From Peptostreptococcaceae bacterium (GTDB lineage: Bacteria; Bacillota; Clostridia; Peptostreptococcales; Peptostreptococcaceae), in contig CABIZO010000007.1 in assembly GCA_902363255.1 (NCBI GenBank), positions 38,501 to 102,500 of the forward strand: DNA of 64,000 nucleotides. Direction: 5' to 3'. The notes below the pieces were generated by a model. That model had not been told where the DNA came from, searched no databases, and saw only the letters and a program-made list of their open reading frames with translations. Numbering within the stretch: position 1 is the stretch's first letter; each line of letters begins with the position of its first letter. The translations under genes were made by a program, and so were the position numbers. Positions 16,606-25,394 of this stretch are shown here, one piece after another.

Positions 16606-16667
16606 AAAAACCTGTATAGTGATTTCACTTTTTGGCGAAAAAGGTGAAAACTATACAGGTTTTTTTA
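16606..16667 (+). terminator. Riboswitch expression platform terminator
   Basis: A long hairpin, ACCTGTATAG (16610-16619) with CTATACAGGT (16651-16660) plus an upper TTTCACTTTTT/AAAAAGGTGAAA stem, ends in seven T's before guaB. ATTTCACT (16622-16629) is exactly complementary to AGTGAAAT (16538-16545) in the 3' strand of P1. Without ligand this antiterminator can form; guanine locks P1 and allows termination. Confidence 0.88.
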
Positions 16668-16722
16668 TATAAAAATTTAAAATATTTAAATATAAAGTGG
16701 GCTAAATTGAAAGGAGATTAGT

Positions 16723-18189
16723 ATGGCAAAAATAATAAAAGAAGGATTAACTTTTGATGATGTTTTATTAATACCTCAAAAATCTGAGATATTACCAAAG
16801 GAAATAAATACAGAAACGTACCTAACTAAAACAATTAAATTAAATATACCTTTAATGAGTGCTGGTATGGATACAGTTACGGAGTCTAAAATGGCTATAT
16901 CTATGTCTAGACAAGGTGGAATAGGTATTATTCATAAAAACATGTCTATAGAACAACAAGCTTCAGAAGTAGATAGAGTAAAAAGAAGCGAAAGTGGAGT
17001 AATTGTTGATCCATTTTACTTAACAAAAGACCATACAATTCAAGATGCTGACAATATAATGGGGAAATTTAGAATATCAGGAGTTCCAATAGTTGATGAG
17101 AATAAAATACTTATTGGAATAATAACAAACAGAGATATAAAATTTGAAAAAGATATGTCTAAAAAAATAGAAGATGCTATGACTAAGGATAATTTAGTAA
17201 CAGCTAGAGAGGGAGTTACTTTAGAAGAGGCTGAGCAAATTCTTAAACAACATAAAATAGAAAAATTACCTATAGTAGATGAACAAAATCATTTAAAAGG
17301 TTTAATAACAATAAAAGATATAGAAAAGAAAATACAATATCCAAACTCTGCAAAGGATAAAAAAGGAAGACTTTTATGTGGAGCGGCAGTTGGTATAACT
17401 GGAGATATATTAGATAGAGTTAAAGCACTTTATGAAGCGAAAGTCGACATAGTAGTTTTAGATAGCGCTCATGGTCACTCTAAAGGTGTTATAGAAGCTG
17501 TTAAGAAAATAAAAGCTGCTTATCCAGATTTACAAGTCATAGCTGGAAATGTTGCTACTGCTGCAGGATGTGAAGCATTAATAGAGGCTGGAGCAGATTG
17601 TGTAAAAGTAGGGATTGGACCAGGATCAATATGTACAACTAGGGTAGTTGCAGGTATAGGGGTTCCTCAAGTAACTGCAGTTATGGATTGTGCTGAAGCT
17701 GCTGCTAAATACGGTGTACCGGTAATAGCTGACGGTGGAATAAAATATTCTGGCGATATAGTTAAAGCATTAGCAGCTGGAGCAAATGTATGTATGATGG
17801 GATCAATGTTTGCTGGAACTGATGAAAGTCCAGGAGAAACAGTACTTTATAGAGGTAGATCTTACAAAACTTATAGAGGAATGGGGTCTATTGCAGCTAT
17901 GGAAGATGGATCAAAAGATAGATACTTCCAAGATGGTGCTAAGAAATTAGTTCCAGAAGGCGTTGAAGGTATGGTTGCTTACAAAGGTAAAGCAGAAGAT
18001 ATAACATACCAAATGATAGGTGGTCTAAGATCAGGAATGGGATACTGTGGAGCTCCTACAATAAAAGACTTACAAGAAACTGCTCAGTTTGTTAAAATAA
18101 CAGCTGCATCATTAAAAGAAAGTCATCCACATGATATAACAATAACAAAAGAAGCACCAAACTACAGTATGCAAGGAGATATGATGTAA
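16723..18189 (+). CDS. guaB: IMP dehydrogenase
   Basis: A 488-aa enzyme converting IMP to XMP with NAD+, the committed step to GMP. The TIM barrel is interrupted by two CBS domains (about residues 95-205). The catalytic loop GIGPGSICTTR near 299-309 carries the active-site Cys. MGSMFAGTDESPGE near 365 and YRGMGSIAAM near 386 complete the IMP and flap sites. Length is standard. Its stop overlaps the guaA start (TAATG), coupling the two. Regulated by the guanine riboswitch immediately upstream. Confidence 0.97.
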   Translation: MAKIIKEGLTFDDVLLIPQKSEILPKEINTETYLTKTIKLNIPLMSAGMDTVTESKMAISMSRQGGIGIIHKNMSIEQQASEVDRVKRSESGVIVDPFYLTKDHTIQDADNIMGKFRISGVPIVDENKILIGIITNRDIKFEKDMSKKIEDAMTKDNLVTAREGVTLEEAEQILKQHKIEKLPIVDEQNHLKGLITIKDIEKKIQYPNSAKDKKGRLLCGAAVGITGDILDRVKALYEAKVDIVVLDSAHGHSKGVIEAVKKIKAAYPDLQVIAGNVATAAGCEALIEAGADCVKVGIGPGSICTTRVVAGIGVPQVTAVMDCAEAAAKYGVPVIADGGIKYSGDIVKALAAGANVCMMGSMFAGTDESPGETVLYRGRSYKTYRGMGSIAAMEDGSKDRYFQDGAKKLVPEGVEGMVAYKGKAEDITYQMIGGLRSGMGYCGAPTIKDLQETAQFVKITAASLKESHPHDITITKEAPNYSMQGDMM

Positions 18190-19724
18190 TGAAACATGAA
18201 TTAGTATTAGTTATTGACTTTGGAGGTCAATACAACCAATTAATAGCTAGAAGAGTAAGAGAGAATAATGTTTACTGTGAGATATTACCTTACAGTACTG
18301 ATATAGAAGTAATAAAAGCTAAAAATCCGAAAGGGATAATATTTACTGGAGGGCCTAATAGTGCATATTTACCAGAATCTCCATCTATATCAAAAGAAAT
18401 ATTTGAAATAGGTGTACCAATACTTGGTATATGTTATGGACATCAAATAATGTCTCATGTATTAGGTGGTGTTGTTAGAAAAGGTAACACAGCTGAAAAA
18501 GAATACGGAAAAACATCTATAACATATCATGAGTCAAAACTATTTGAAGGAATATCTACTAATACAGTTTGGATGAGTCATACTGATTTAGTTGATACAA
18601 TAGCTCCAGGATTTGAGGTTATAGCTCATACAGCAGACTGCCCAGTTGCAGCTATAGAGAACAAAGAAAAAAATCTTTATGGAGTTCAATTCCATCCAGA
18701 AGTTGAACATTGCTTAGAAGGAGATAAGATACTTAGAAACTTCTTATACAATATTTGTGAAGTTAGTGGAGATTGGACTACTGATTCATTTATAAACGAT
18801 AAAATAAAACAATTAAAAGAAACTATAGGAGATAAAAAAGTACTTTGTGCATTAAGTGGTGGAGTTGACTCATCAGTTGCGGCAGTACTTGTTCATAAAG
18901 CTATAGGTGATAACTTAACATGTGTATTCGTTGATCACGGTTTACTTAGAAAAAATGAAGGAAACGATGTAGAAAGAATATTCAGAGATAAGTTTGATAT
19001 GAACTTAATCAGAGTTAACTGTGAAGATAGATTCTTAGGTAAGTTAAAGGGAGTGACTGAACCTGAGGCTAAGAGAAAAATCATAGGTGAAGAGTTCATA
19101 AGAGTATTTGAAGAAGAGTCAAACAAACTTGGAAAAATGGACTTCTTAGTTCAAGGAACTATATATCCAGACGTTGTGGAAAGTGGACATGGTGGAGAGT
19201 CTGCTACAATAAAATCTCACCACAATGTTGGTGGAATACCAGAAGATATAGAATTCCAGATAGTTGAACCACTTAGAGAATTATTTAAAGATGAAGTTAG
19301 AAAAATAGGTTTAGAACTTGGGATAGAAGAAGGGTTAATATTTAGACACCCATTCCCAGGACCAGGATTAGGGATAAGAGTAATAGGAGAAGTTACAAAA
19401 GAAAGATGTGACATCTTAAGAGAAGCTGATGCTATATATATGGAAGAGCTTAAAAAAGCTGGTCTTTATAAAGAAATATGGCAAGCATTCGCTACATTAC
19501 CAGATGTTAAAACAGTTGGAGTTATGGGAGATGAAAGAACTTATGCTTACTTAGTAGGTTTAAGAGCTGTAACATCTTCTGACGGAATGACTTCAGATTG
19601 GTATAAAATGCCTTATGACGTTTTAGAGAAAATATCAAACAGAATAGTTAATGAAGTGGATGGAGCTAATAGAGTAGTTTACGATATTACTTCAAAACCA
19701 CCAGGAACTATTGAATGGGAATAA
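18189..19724 (+). CDS. guaA: GMP synthase (glutamine-hydrolysing)
   Basis: A 511-aa two-domain enzyme. The N-terminal class I glutaminase (residues 1-190) shows the nucleophile motif ILGICYGHQ near 77-85 and FHPEVEH near 170. The ATP-pyrophosphatase domain (about 200-390) has LSGGVDSSVAAVL, and the C-terminal dimerisation domain ends with TSKPPGTIEWE. It aminates XMP to GMP. The start overlaps the guaB stop, forming a guaBA transcript under one riboswitch, and a strong terminator follows. Confidence 0.97.
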   Translation: MKHELVLVIDFGGQYNQLIARRVRENNVYCEILPYSTDIEVIKAKNPKGIIFTGGPNSAYLPESPSISKEIFEIGVPILGICYGHQIMSHVLGGVVRKGNTAEKEYGKTSITYHESKLFEGISTNTVWMSHTDLVDTIAPGFEVIAHTADCPVAAIENKEKNLYGVQFHPEVEHCLEGDKILRNFLYNICEVSGDWTTDSFINDKIKQLKETIGDKKVLCALSGGVDSSVAAVLVHKAIGDNLTCVFVDHGLLRKNEGNDVERIFRDKFDMNLIRVNCEDRFLGKLKGVTEPEAKRKIIGEEFIRVFEEESNKLGKMDFLVQGTIYPDVVESGHGGESATIKSHHNVGGIPEDIEFQIVEPLRELFKDEVRKIGLELGIEEGLIFRHPFPGPGLGIRVIGEVTKERCDILREADAIYMEELKKAGLYKEIWQAFATLPDVKTVGVMGDERTYAYLVGLRAVTSSDGMTSDWYKMPYDVLEKISNRIVNEVDGANRVVYDITSKPPGTIEWE

Positions 19725-19734
19725 TATAAATTGG

Positions 19735-19770
19735 GGAGCAAAAGAGATTTTTCTTTTGCTCCTTAATTTT
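19735..19770 (+). terminator. Terminator of guaBA
   Basis: 11-bp stem GGAGCAAAAGA with TCTTTTGCTCC, followed by a T-rich tract. Confidence 0.85.
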
Positions 19771-19828
19771 TATTTAATAAAAAATACACACATAGACATT
19801 AAAGATAATGACATTAGGAGGAATAAAG

Positions 19829-20854
19829 ATGAAATTAAAAAAGACAATAGCTTTAAGTACAGCAATAATTATTGGAGCTTTAAATCTAGTTGGCTGTAAT
19901 AATAACAAAGCAGAAACAAATGAAAAAACAAGTATAAAGATAGGTATGGTATCAGATATTGGTGGTATAAATGATGAATCATTTAACCAATCTGCATATG
20001 AAGGGCTTCAACAAGCTGAAAAAGATTTAGGGATTGAAATAAAAGTGATAGAATCGAAACAAGCATCAGAATACCTAGGGAATATAGAGACTTTAGCAGA
20101 TGAAGGTATGGATCTAATTATAGGTGTAGGTAATACTATGGCAGCGGATATAAAAACTCAAGCAGAAAATTATCCAGAACAACAATTTGCAATAATAGAT
20201 GAAACTTATGATGAAATACCTGAAAATGTAACACCAATTCTATTTAAAGAAAATGAAGCTTCTTATTTAACTGGACTTATAGCAGGAAAAATGACTGAAA
20301 CGAATAAAGTTGGATTTATTGGTGGTATGGATAATACTGTTATATCAAGATTTTTATATGGATATATGGCAGGGGTAAAAGAAGCTAATAAAGATGTTGA
20401 AGTTAATACTCAATATGCAGGAACTTTTGCAGATGCAGCTAAAGGTAAATCTATAGCAAACCAAATGTATTCTAAAGGAGTCGATATAATATTCTCAGCA
20501 GCTGGAGGAACAGGACTTGGTGCTATAGAATCATCAAAAGAGCAAAATAAATATGCAATAGGTGTGGACAAAGATCAAAGTGATTTGGCACCACAAAACG
20601 TAATAACATCAGCTTTAAAGAAAGTAAATGTTGGTGTATATGATACTGTTAAAGAATTAGTTAATGGTAATTTAGCTGGTGGACAAGCTAAAGTTTATGG
20701 TTTAGAAGAAGATGGTGTTGGTATACCTGAAACTACTAAAAATTTAGTATCACAAGAAATAATAGATTATGTAAATGATATAATTAAAAAAATAAAAAAT
20801 GGAGATATAGAAGTTCCAGAAACTAAAGAAGAATATGATGCAATGAATGCATAG
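19829..20854 (+). CDS. BMP-family substrate-binding lipoprotein (copy 1)
   Basis: A 341-aa exported lipoprotein: signal helix then lipobox LVGC with Cys23 as lipid anchor, and a mature BMP/PnrA-like periplasmic-binding fold (IGMVSDIGGINDESFNQSA near 42; FAGT-, SAAGGTGLGAIES- and IGVDKDQSDLAP-type motifs later). Family members bind purine nucleosides and feed ABC importers. The position beside guaBA and a purine-base permease supports a purine ligand, but no ABC ATPase or permease is nearby. AGGAGG favours the ATG at 19829 over an in-frame start at 19808. It is a close tandem duplicate of the next gene. Confidence 0.9.
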   Translation: MKLKKTIALSTAIIIGALNLVGCNNNKAETNEKTSIKIGMVSDIGGINDESFNQSAYEGLQQAEKDLGIEIKVIESKQASEYLGNIETLADEGMDLIIGVGNTMAADIKTQAENYPEQQFAIIDETYDEIPENVTPILFKENEASYLTGLIAGKMTETNKVGFIGGMDNTVISRFLYGYMAGVKEANKDVEVNTQYAGTFADAAKGKSIANQMYSKGVDIIFSAAGGTGLGAIESSKEQNKYAIGVDKDQSDLAPQNVITSALKKVNVGVYDTVKELVNGNLAGGQAKVYGLEEDGVGIPETTKNLVSQEIIDYVNDIIKKIKNGDIEVPETKEEYDAMNA

Positions 20855-20905
20855 AAATAAATAAAGGATAAGAAAATAAAATTTTCTTATCCTTTATTTA
20901 TTTTA
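20855..20905 (+). terminator. Terminator of BMP lipoprotein 1
   Basis: A perfect 23-bp stem (20855-20877 with 20881-20903) around AAA, starting at the base after the stop codon. It may work in both directions. Confidence 0.88.
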
Positions 20906-21049
20906 TATATTAGAAAGTTAAAAAAGTTAAGTTTTTACTTTTTTAGTTTTTGTAATTAATTTATGAATTTATTGAAATAATAAAATTAAGAATGCCAAAA
21001 TCTTATAAAGCATATATACATAAATTTTAAAAATAATAGGAGGCATAAT

Positions 21050-22078
21050 ATGAATTATAGAAAAATAGTAGCATTAAGCTCAGCTATATTTATAGGATCA
21101 GTGAGTTTGATAGGATGCACAAGTAAAAAAGAGAACACAGAATCAAATGGTAATAATGCTATAAAAGTAGGTATGGTTGCAGATGTAGGTGGAATTAATG
21201 ATGAATCTTTTAATCAAAGTGCATGGGAAGGATTACAAAAAGCTCAAAAAGAACTAGGAATAGAAGTAAAGGTAATAGAATCAAAACAAGCCTCAGAATA
21301 CCTTGGAAATATAGAAACTTTAGCTGATGATAATATGGACTTAATTATTGGTGTTGGTAATAGTATGGCGGGAGATATTAAAACTCAAGCAGAAAACTAT
21401 CCTGATTTAAATTTTGCAATAATAGATGAAACTTATGATGAAATACCAGAAAATATAACTCCTATATTATTCAAAGAAAATGAAGCAGCATACTTAACAG
21501 GATTAATAGCAGGTAAAATGACTAAAACAAATGAGGTTGGTTTTTTAGGTGGAATGGAAAATCAAGTTATATATAGATTTTTATATGGATATGAATATGG
21601 CGTAAACCAAGCTAATGATGAAGCTGATGTACAAGTTCAATTTGCAGGAACTTTTGCAGATGCAGCAAAGGGTAAGTCCATAGCTAACCAAATGTATTCA
21701 AATAACGTGGATATAATACTTTCAGCAGCAGGAGGCACAGGATTAGGATCAATAGAATCAGCAAAAGAACAAAATAAATATGCTATAGGAGTAGATAAAG
21801 ATCAGAGTAATTTAGCTCCAGATAATGTGTTAACATCAGCTTTAAAGAAGGTAGATGTTGGTGTATATGATACTGTTAAAGAATTGAAAAATGGACAATT
21901 AACTGGAGGAAAAGAAAAAGTATATGGTCTAAAAGAGGGTGGCGTTGGAATACCAGACTCTACTAAAAAACTAGTACCACAAGATATAATTGACTATGTA
22001 AATACTATGGCTGATAAAGTTAAAAGTGGTGAAATTAAAGTTCCTGAAACTAAATCTGAGTACGATGCAATAGATTAA
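21050..22078 (+). CDS. BMP-family substrate-binding lipoprotein (copy 2)
   Basis: A 342-aa paralogue of the previous protein, collinear over its full length with long identical blocks (for example ESKQASEYLGNIETLAD and FAGTFADAAKGKSIANQMY). Signal peptide with lipobox LIGC (Cys23). Differences cluster in the signal peptide, the linker after the lipid Cys and around residues 175-200. It should bind the same class of ligand, likely purine nucleosides; slightly different affinity or regulation would explain keeping two copies. Each copy has its own ribosome site (GGAGG) and terminator, so they may be expressed separately. Confidence 0.9.
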   Translation: MNYRKIVALSSAIFIGSVSLIGCTSKKENTESNGNNAIKVGMVADVGGINDESFNQSAWEGLQKAQKELGIEVKVIESKQASEYLGNIETLADDNMDLIIGVGNSMAGDIKTQAENYPDLNFAIIDETYDEIPENITPILFKENEAAYLTGLIAGKMTKTNEVGFLGGMENQVIYRFLYGYEYGVNQANDEADVQVQFAGTFADAAKGKSIANQMYSNNVDIILSAAGGTGLGSIESAKEQNKYAIGVDKDQSNLAPDNVLTSALKKVDVGVYDTVKELKNGQLTGGKEKVYGLKEGGVGIPDSTKKLVPQDIIDYVNTMADKVKSGEIKVPETKSEYDAID

Positions 22079-22100
22079 TAAGAGAAAAGAGAAAAGAGAT

Positions 22101-22147
22101 AAGAGATAAGAGATAAGAATATATCTTATCTCTTATCTCTTTTTATT
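22101..22147 (+). terminator. Terminator of BMP lipoprotein 2
   Basis: 18-bp perfect stem (22101-22118 with 22124-22141) built from GAGATAA repeats, followed by T's. Confidence 0.87.
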
Positions 22148-22200
22148 TAGTAGTAAATTATAATTTATATAGTTTGAATATAAATTATAACTTACTACTA
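22148..22200. repeat. Large A+T-rich inverted repeat upstream of cutC
   Basis: Two 23-base arms (22148-22170 and 22178-22200) are complementary except for one position and enclose a 7-base loop. No T-run follows, so it is not an ordinary terminator, and it directly follows the terminator of the preceding gene. Confidence 0.6.
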
Positions 22201-22356
22201 ATTTATCGGAGAAACAGATATGGTTTGTAGGTTGTTGAAGATATAAGGTAAGAAAATTTTTTATTTTTTATAAAATGTTGAAAATAAGCTACATAAATAA
22301 TAAAATCACAATTATATAATAAAATAATAGTTAAAAAGGGGATTTAAAGAGAATTT

Positions 22357-23031
22357 ATGATAGAAATAATAGGAATGACTGTAGAAGATGCAAAATCCAT
22401 AGAAAAATGTGGTGGAGAGAGAATTGAACTTGTAAGTTCGTTAACTGAAGGTGGGCTTACACCAAGCTATGGACTTATAGAAAATGTAATAAAGAATGTA
22501 GATATACCCGTAAATGTTATGATAAGACCTCATGCTAATAGATTTGTATACAGTGAAGAAGACTTAAAAATAATGAAAAAAGATATACAAATAGCAAAAT
22601 ATTTGGGGGCTAATGGTGTTGTTTTAGGAGTTTTAGATGAGAAAAATAATATAGATGAAAAATCTTTAATTGAATTATTGGATGTATGCGATGGAGTAGA
22701 TGTAACTTTTCATAGAGCGATAGATGAAACAAATATGAATGAAAGCATAAAAGTACTTAATAAATATAAAGAAGTAACGAATATATTAACATCTGGAGGA
22801 AAAAATCCAATAGGTGAAAATATCTATAATATAAGAGAAATTATAAAAAATAGTAAACACATAAAAGTTCTTTTAGGTGGAGGATTAAATTTTGAAAATA
22901 TTAATGAAATTAGTAGATTAACAAAAGTAAAAGATTTTCACTTTGGAACTGCTATAAGGGTCGATAATAATCCTTTTAAAAATATTGATGAAGAAAAGTT
23001 AAAAAGATTGGTAAAATTATTGAAAGCTTAA
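22357..23031 (+). CDS. cutC: CutC family protein
   Basis: A 224-aa TIM-barrel protein of the CutC family. The start MIEIIGMTVEDAKSIEKCGG, RIELVSSLTEGGLTPSYGLI near 22-41, VMIRPHANRFVYSEED near 54-69 and the DVTFHRAIDET motif near 120 are diagnostic. CutC was first linked to copper tolerance in E. coli; the biochemical role remains unclear. It stands alone between the BMP genes and the purine permease and has its own terminator. The ribosome site (AAGGGGAT) is 13 bases from the ATG, a little far. Confidence 0.88.
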   Translation: MIEIIGMTVEDAKSIEKCGGERIELVSSLTEGGLTPSYGLIENVIKNVDIPVNVMIRPHANRFVYSEEDLKIMKKDIQIAKYLGANGVVLGVLDEKNNIDEKSLIELLDVCDGVDVTFHRAIDETNMNESIKVLNKYKEVTNILTSGGKNPIGENIYNIREIIKNSKHIKVLLGGGLNFENINEISRLTKVKDFHFGTAIRVDNNPFKNIDEEKLKRLVKLLKA

Positions 23032-23037
23032 TTTTAT

Positions 23038-23067
23038 AAAAGAGAAAGTATTATACTTTCTCTTTTT
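23038..23067 (+). terminator. Terminator of cutC
   Basis: 13-bp stem AAAAGAGAAAGTA-type (23038-23050 with 23054-23066), loop TTA, T-run. Confidence 0.85.
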
Positions 23068-23083
23068 GAGTTTCATTAGTGCA

Positions 23084-23227
23084 GCGAATGATTTAAAGTT
23101 CGTATTTATTATCTAAAAAACTATTAAATTAATATAAAAAATATATAATGTTCGGAAAAACTCGAAATATATATTGACATAGTATATATGAGATGTTATT
23201 CTATTAAAGTATTTTAAAAACACGAAC
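23084..23227. promoter_or_regulatory. Promoter and PurR-like motifs of the purine permease
   Basis: A sigma-A promoter (TTGACA 23174-23179, 17 bases, TATTCT 23197-23202) lies among several CGAA-core motifs: CGAAT (23084), GTTCG (23098), GTTCGG (23150-23155, reverse complement CCGAAC with A/T flanks as in the Bacillus PurBox), CGAAA (23163) and CGAAC (23223-23227, in the leader). PurR control is inferred; no riboswitch is present. Confidence 0.45.
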
Positions 23228-23307
23228 GATACATGAATATTATGGTAATAAAATAAGATATGCATGGAACGTTAGTTGAATATAATAGAAATAAGGTGAT
23301 TATAATT

Positions 23308-24633
23308 ATGGAAATTACATCGAAAACAAAAAAAGATAATTTATTACAGAGAATTTTTAAATTAGAAGAACATAATACAGATACGAAAACAGAAGTGATG
23401 GCAGGAATAACTACATTTATGACAATGGCATATATATTAGTAGTTAACCCATCAATACTTTCTCAAGCTGGTATGGATCAAGGAGCGGTATTTGTTGCTA
23501 CAGCTTTATCAGCAGCAATAGCGACGTTCTTTATGGGAATTATGGCAAATTATCCAATAGCATTAGCTCCAGGTATGGGATTAAATGTATTCTTTGCTAA
23601 TACAATAGTTTTACAAATGGGATACTCATGGCAATTTGCTCTTATGGCAGTATTTATAGAAGGAATAATATTTATTTTATTAACAGTAACAAACATAAGA
23701 GAAAAAATAATTGAATGTATACCAATGAATTTAAAATATGCTGTAACAGCAGGTGTCGGATTATTTATAGCATATGTAGGTTTACAAAATGCAAGTATAG
23801 TTGTGGATGGTGGTTTAGGAAATATACATGATCCACTAGTTATATTAACTTTAGCAGGATTATTAGTAACAGGGGTATTAGTTGCTAAAAATAAGAAAGG
23901 TGCATTATTAATTTCTATAGTAGTAATATCAGTTATAGGAATGGCGCTTAAATTAGTAGGTTTACCAGAAGCAATAATTTCATTTGATATACCATCTTTA
24001 AAGCCAGTATTCTTACAAGCATTCTCAGTTGATCCAAGTCAAATATTTAGTTTAGATATGCTGATAGTAGTATTTACATTATTATTTGTTGATTTATTTG
24101 ATACAGTAGGATGTTTAGTAGGTGTTGCTGAAAAGGGAAATCTTTTAGATGAAAATGGTAATATACCAAAGGCTAAAGAGGCAATGTTAGCAGATGCTAT
24201 AGGTACTACTACAGGAGCCTTACTTGGAACATCAACAGTAACTTCATTTATAGAAAGTGCATCAGGAATTGGTGAAGGTGGAAAAACTGGTTTAACAGCA
24301 ATAACAACTGGAGTATTATTTATCTTATCACTATTATTTGCTCCTTTATTTGTTGCAATACCAACACAAGCTACATCAGCTGTATTAATAATAGTTGGGG
24401 TAATGATGGCAGGATCACTTAATAAGATAGATTTTGATGATTTTACAAATGCTATACCAGCATTTATAACTTTCTTATTTATGCCACTTACAAATAGTAT
24501 AGGTGATGGAATAATATTCGGTATATTATCTTATACAATATTAAAATTAGCTACAAATAGAAAAGATGAAGTAAATTTATCAATGATAATTTTATCAATC
24601 TTATTCATTATAAAATTTATACTTTTAGGATAA
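23308..24633 (+). CDS. pbuG: Guanine/hypoxanthine permease (AzgA/NCS2 family)
   Basis: A 441-aa integral membrane carrier with about 12-14 hydrophobic helices. The signature TEVMAGITTFMTMAYILVVNP lies near residue 25, and the later FVDLFDTVGCLVGVAEKGNLLD and GTSTVTSFIESASGIGEGG stretches form the substrate site of the AzgA group, which imports purine bases. The ATG at 23308 is chosen because AAGGTGAT lies 8 bases upstream; an earlier in-frame ATG at 23260 has no ribosome site. Preceded by PurR-like boxes and followed by the de novo purine operon. The exact base imported is inferred from the family. Confidence 0.88.
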   Translation: MEITSKTKKDNLLQRIFKLEEHNTDTKTEVMAGITTFMTMAYILVVNPSILSQAGMDQGAVFVATALSAAIATFFMGIMANYPIALAPGMGLNVFFANTIVLQMGYSWQFALMAVFIEGIIFILLTVTNIREKIIECIPMNLKYAVTAGVGLFIAYVGLQNASIVVDGGLGNIHDPLVILTLAGLLVTGVLVAKNKKGALLISIVVISVIGMALKLVGLPEAIISFDIPSLKPVFLQAFSVDPSQIFSLDMLIVVFTLLFVDLFDTVGCLVGVAEKGNLLDENGNIPKAKEAMLADAIGTTTGALLGTSTVTSFIESASGIGEGGKTGLTAITTGVLFILSLLFAPLFVAIPTQATSAVLIIVGVMMAGSLNKIDFDDFTNAIPAFITFLFMPLTNSIGDGIIFGILSYTILKLATNRKDEVNLSMIILSILFIIKFILLG

Positions 24634-24641
24634 AATCTGGA

Positions 24642-24681
24642 AGAGTTATTTAACTATTTAAAGTTAAATAACTCTTTTTTT
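24642..24681 (+). terminator. Terminator of pbuG
   Basis: 14-bp stem AGAGTTATTTAACT with AGTTAAATAACTCT, then seven T's. Confidence 0.9.
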
Positions 24682-24827
24682 GTATTTAATAAAATTATAT
24701 GTACAAGGTTAATTATAAAAACGATTATTTTTGTTAAAATAAATACAATAATTCGACAACATCCGTATATTTTTTTATAAACTATTAATAAAATATGATA
24801 TTTTTATTGATAAAAAGTTAATATTAT

Positions 24828-24886
24828 TATAATATATTTATATAAAAGTTCGTATGATACAACGAATAATAATTAATTTATGTTCG
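24828..24886 (+). promoter_or_regulatory. Promoter and PurR-like boxes of the pur operon
   Basis: A TATAAT -10 box (24828-24833; -35 is weak, TATTGA at 17 or TTGATA at 15 bases) is followed in the leader by three CGAA-core motifs: GTTCG (24848-24852), CGAA (24863-24866) and GTTCG (24882-24886). The block AAAGTTCGTAT also occurs upstream of pbuG. No purine aptamer or attenuator is visible. Confidence 0.4.
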
Positions 24887-24912
24887 TAAATATAAACAGA
24901 GGAGGAATTATA

Positions 24913-25389
24913 ATGAGAGTAGCAGTAGTTATGGGGTCTAAATCAGATTATCCTAAGCTAGAAGAAGGAATAAATTTCTTAAAGAAGTATAATGTAGAGG
25001 TTATTGTTCGTGTTTTATCGGCTCATAGAACACCAAGGGAATTAGAAGAATTTATACAAGAGATAGAAAATGAAGTTGATGTAATAATAGCAGCAGCAGG
25101 AAAAGCAGCACATTTACCAGGTGTAATTGCAGCAAATACATTAATTCCAGTAGTAGGATTACCAATAAAATCTTCTACCATGGATGGATTAGATTCACTT
25201 TTATCAATGGTACAAATGCCAAGTGGTATACCAGTAGCAACTGTTACAATCGATTCTGGATTAAATGCAGTTTTAATGGCAATGCAAATAATGAGTATAA
25301 AATATCCTAAGTTAAAAGAGGATTTAAAATCTTATAGAAAAGAAATGGCAGAAAAAGTTTTAAAAGATGATGAGAGTTTAAGGGGGTAA
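24913..25389 (+). CDS. purE: N5-carboxyaminoimidazole ribonucleotide mutase / AIR carboxylase
   Basis: A 158-aa PurE with the nucleotide-binding start VVMGSKSDYPKLEEG (residues 4-18), the SAHRTPRELEEF motif near 38-49 and AAAGKAAHLPGVIAANT near 65-81. It places the carboxyl group on aminoimidazole ribonucleotide. purK is not present next to it, so whether it uses CO2 directly or N5-CAIR is open. The ATG at 24913 follows a strong GAGGAGG; an upstream in-frame ATG at 24880 lacks one. It heads an eight-gene operon ending at purL. Confidence 0.94.
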   Translation: MRVAVVMGSKSDYPKLEEGINFLKKYNVEVIVRVLSAHRTPRELEEFIQEIENEVDVIIAAAGKAAHLPGVIAANTLIPVVGLPIKSSTMDGLDSLLSMVQMPSGIPVATVTIDSGLNAVLMAMQIMSIKYPKLKEDLKSYRKEMAEKVLKDDESLRG

Positions 25390-25394
25390 TTAAC

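Noticed and set aside
22085..22140. GAGATAA repeats as a tandem-repeat locus or CRISPR-like array
   Set aside because: Fully explained as a purine-rich arm and its complement in a terminator; no spacers, no cas genes.
23032..24912. Purine riboswitches before pbuG and purE
   Set aside because: The junction and loop sequences (TTTCTACC, CCGTAAA, GACTATG) were looked for in both leaders and are absent.
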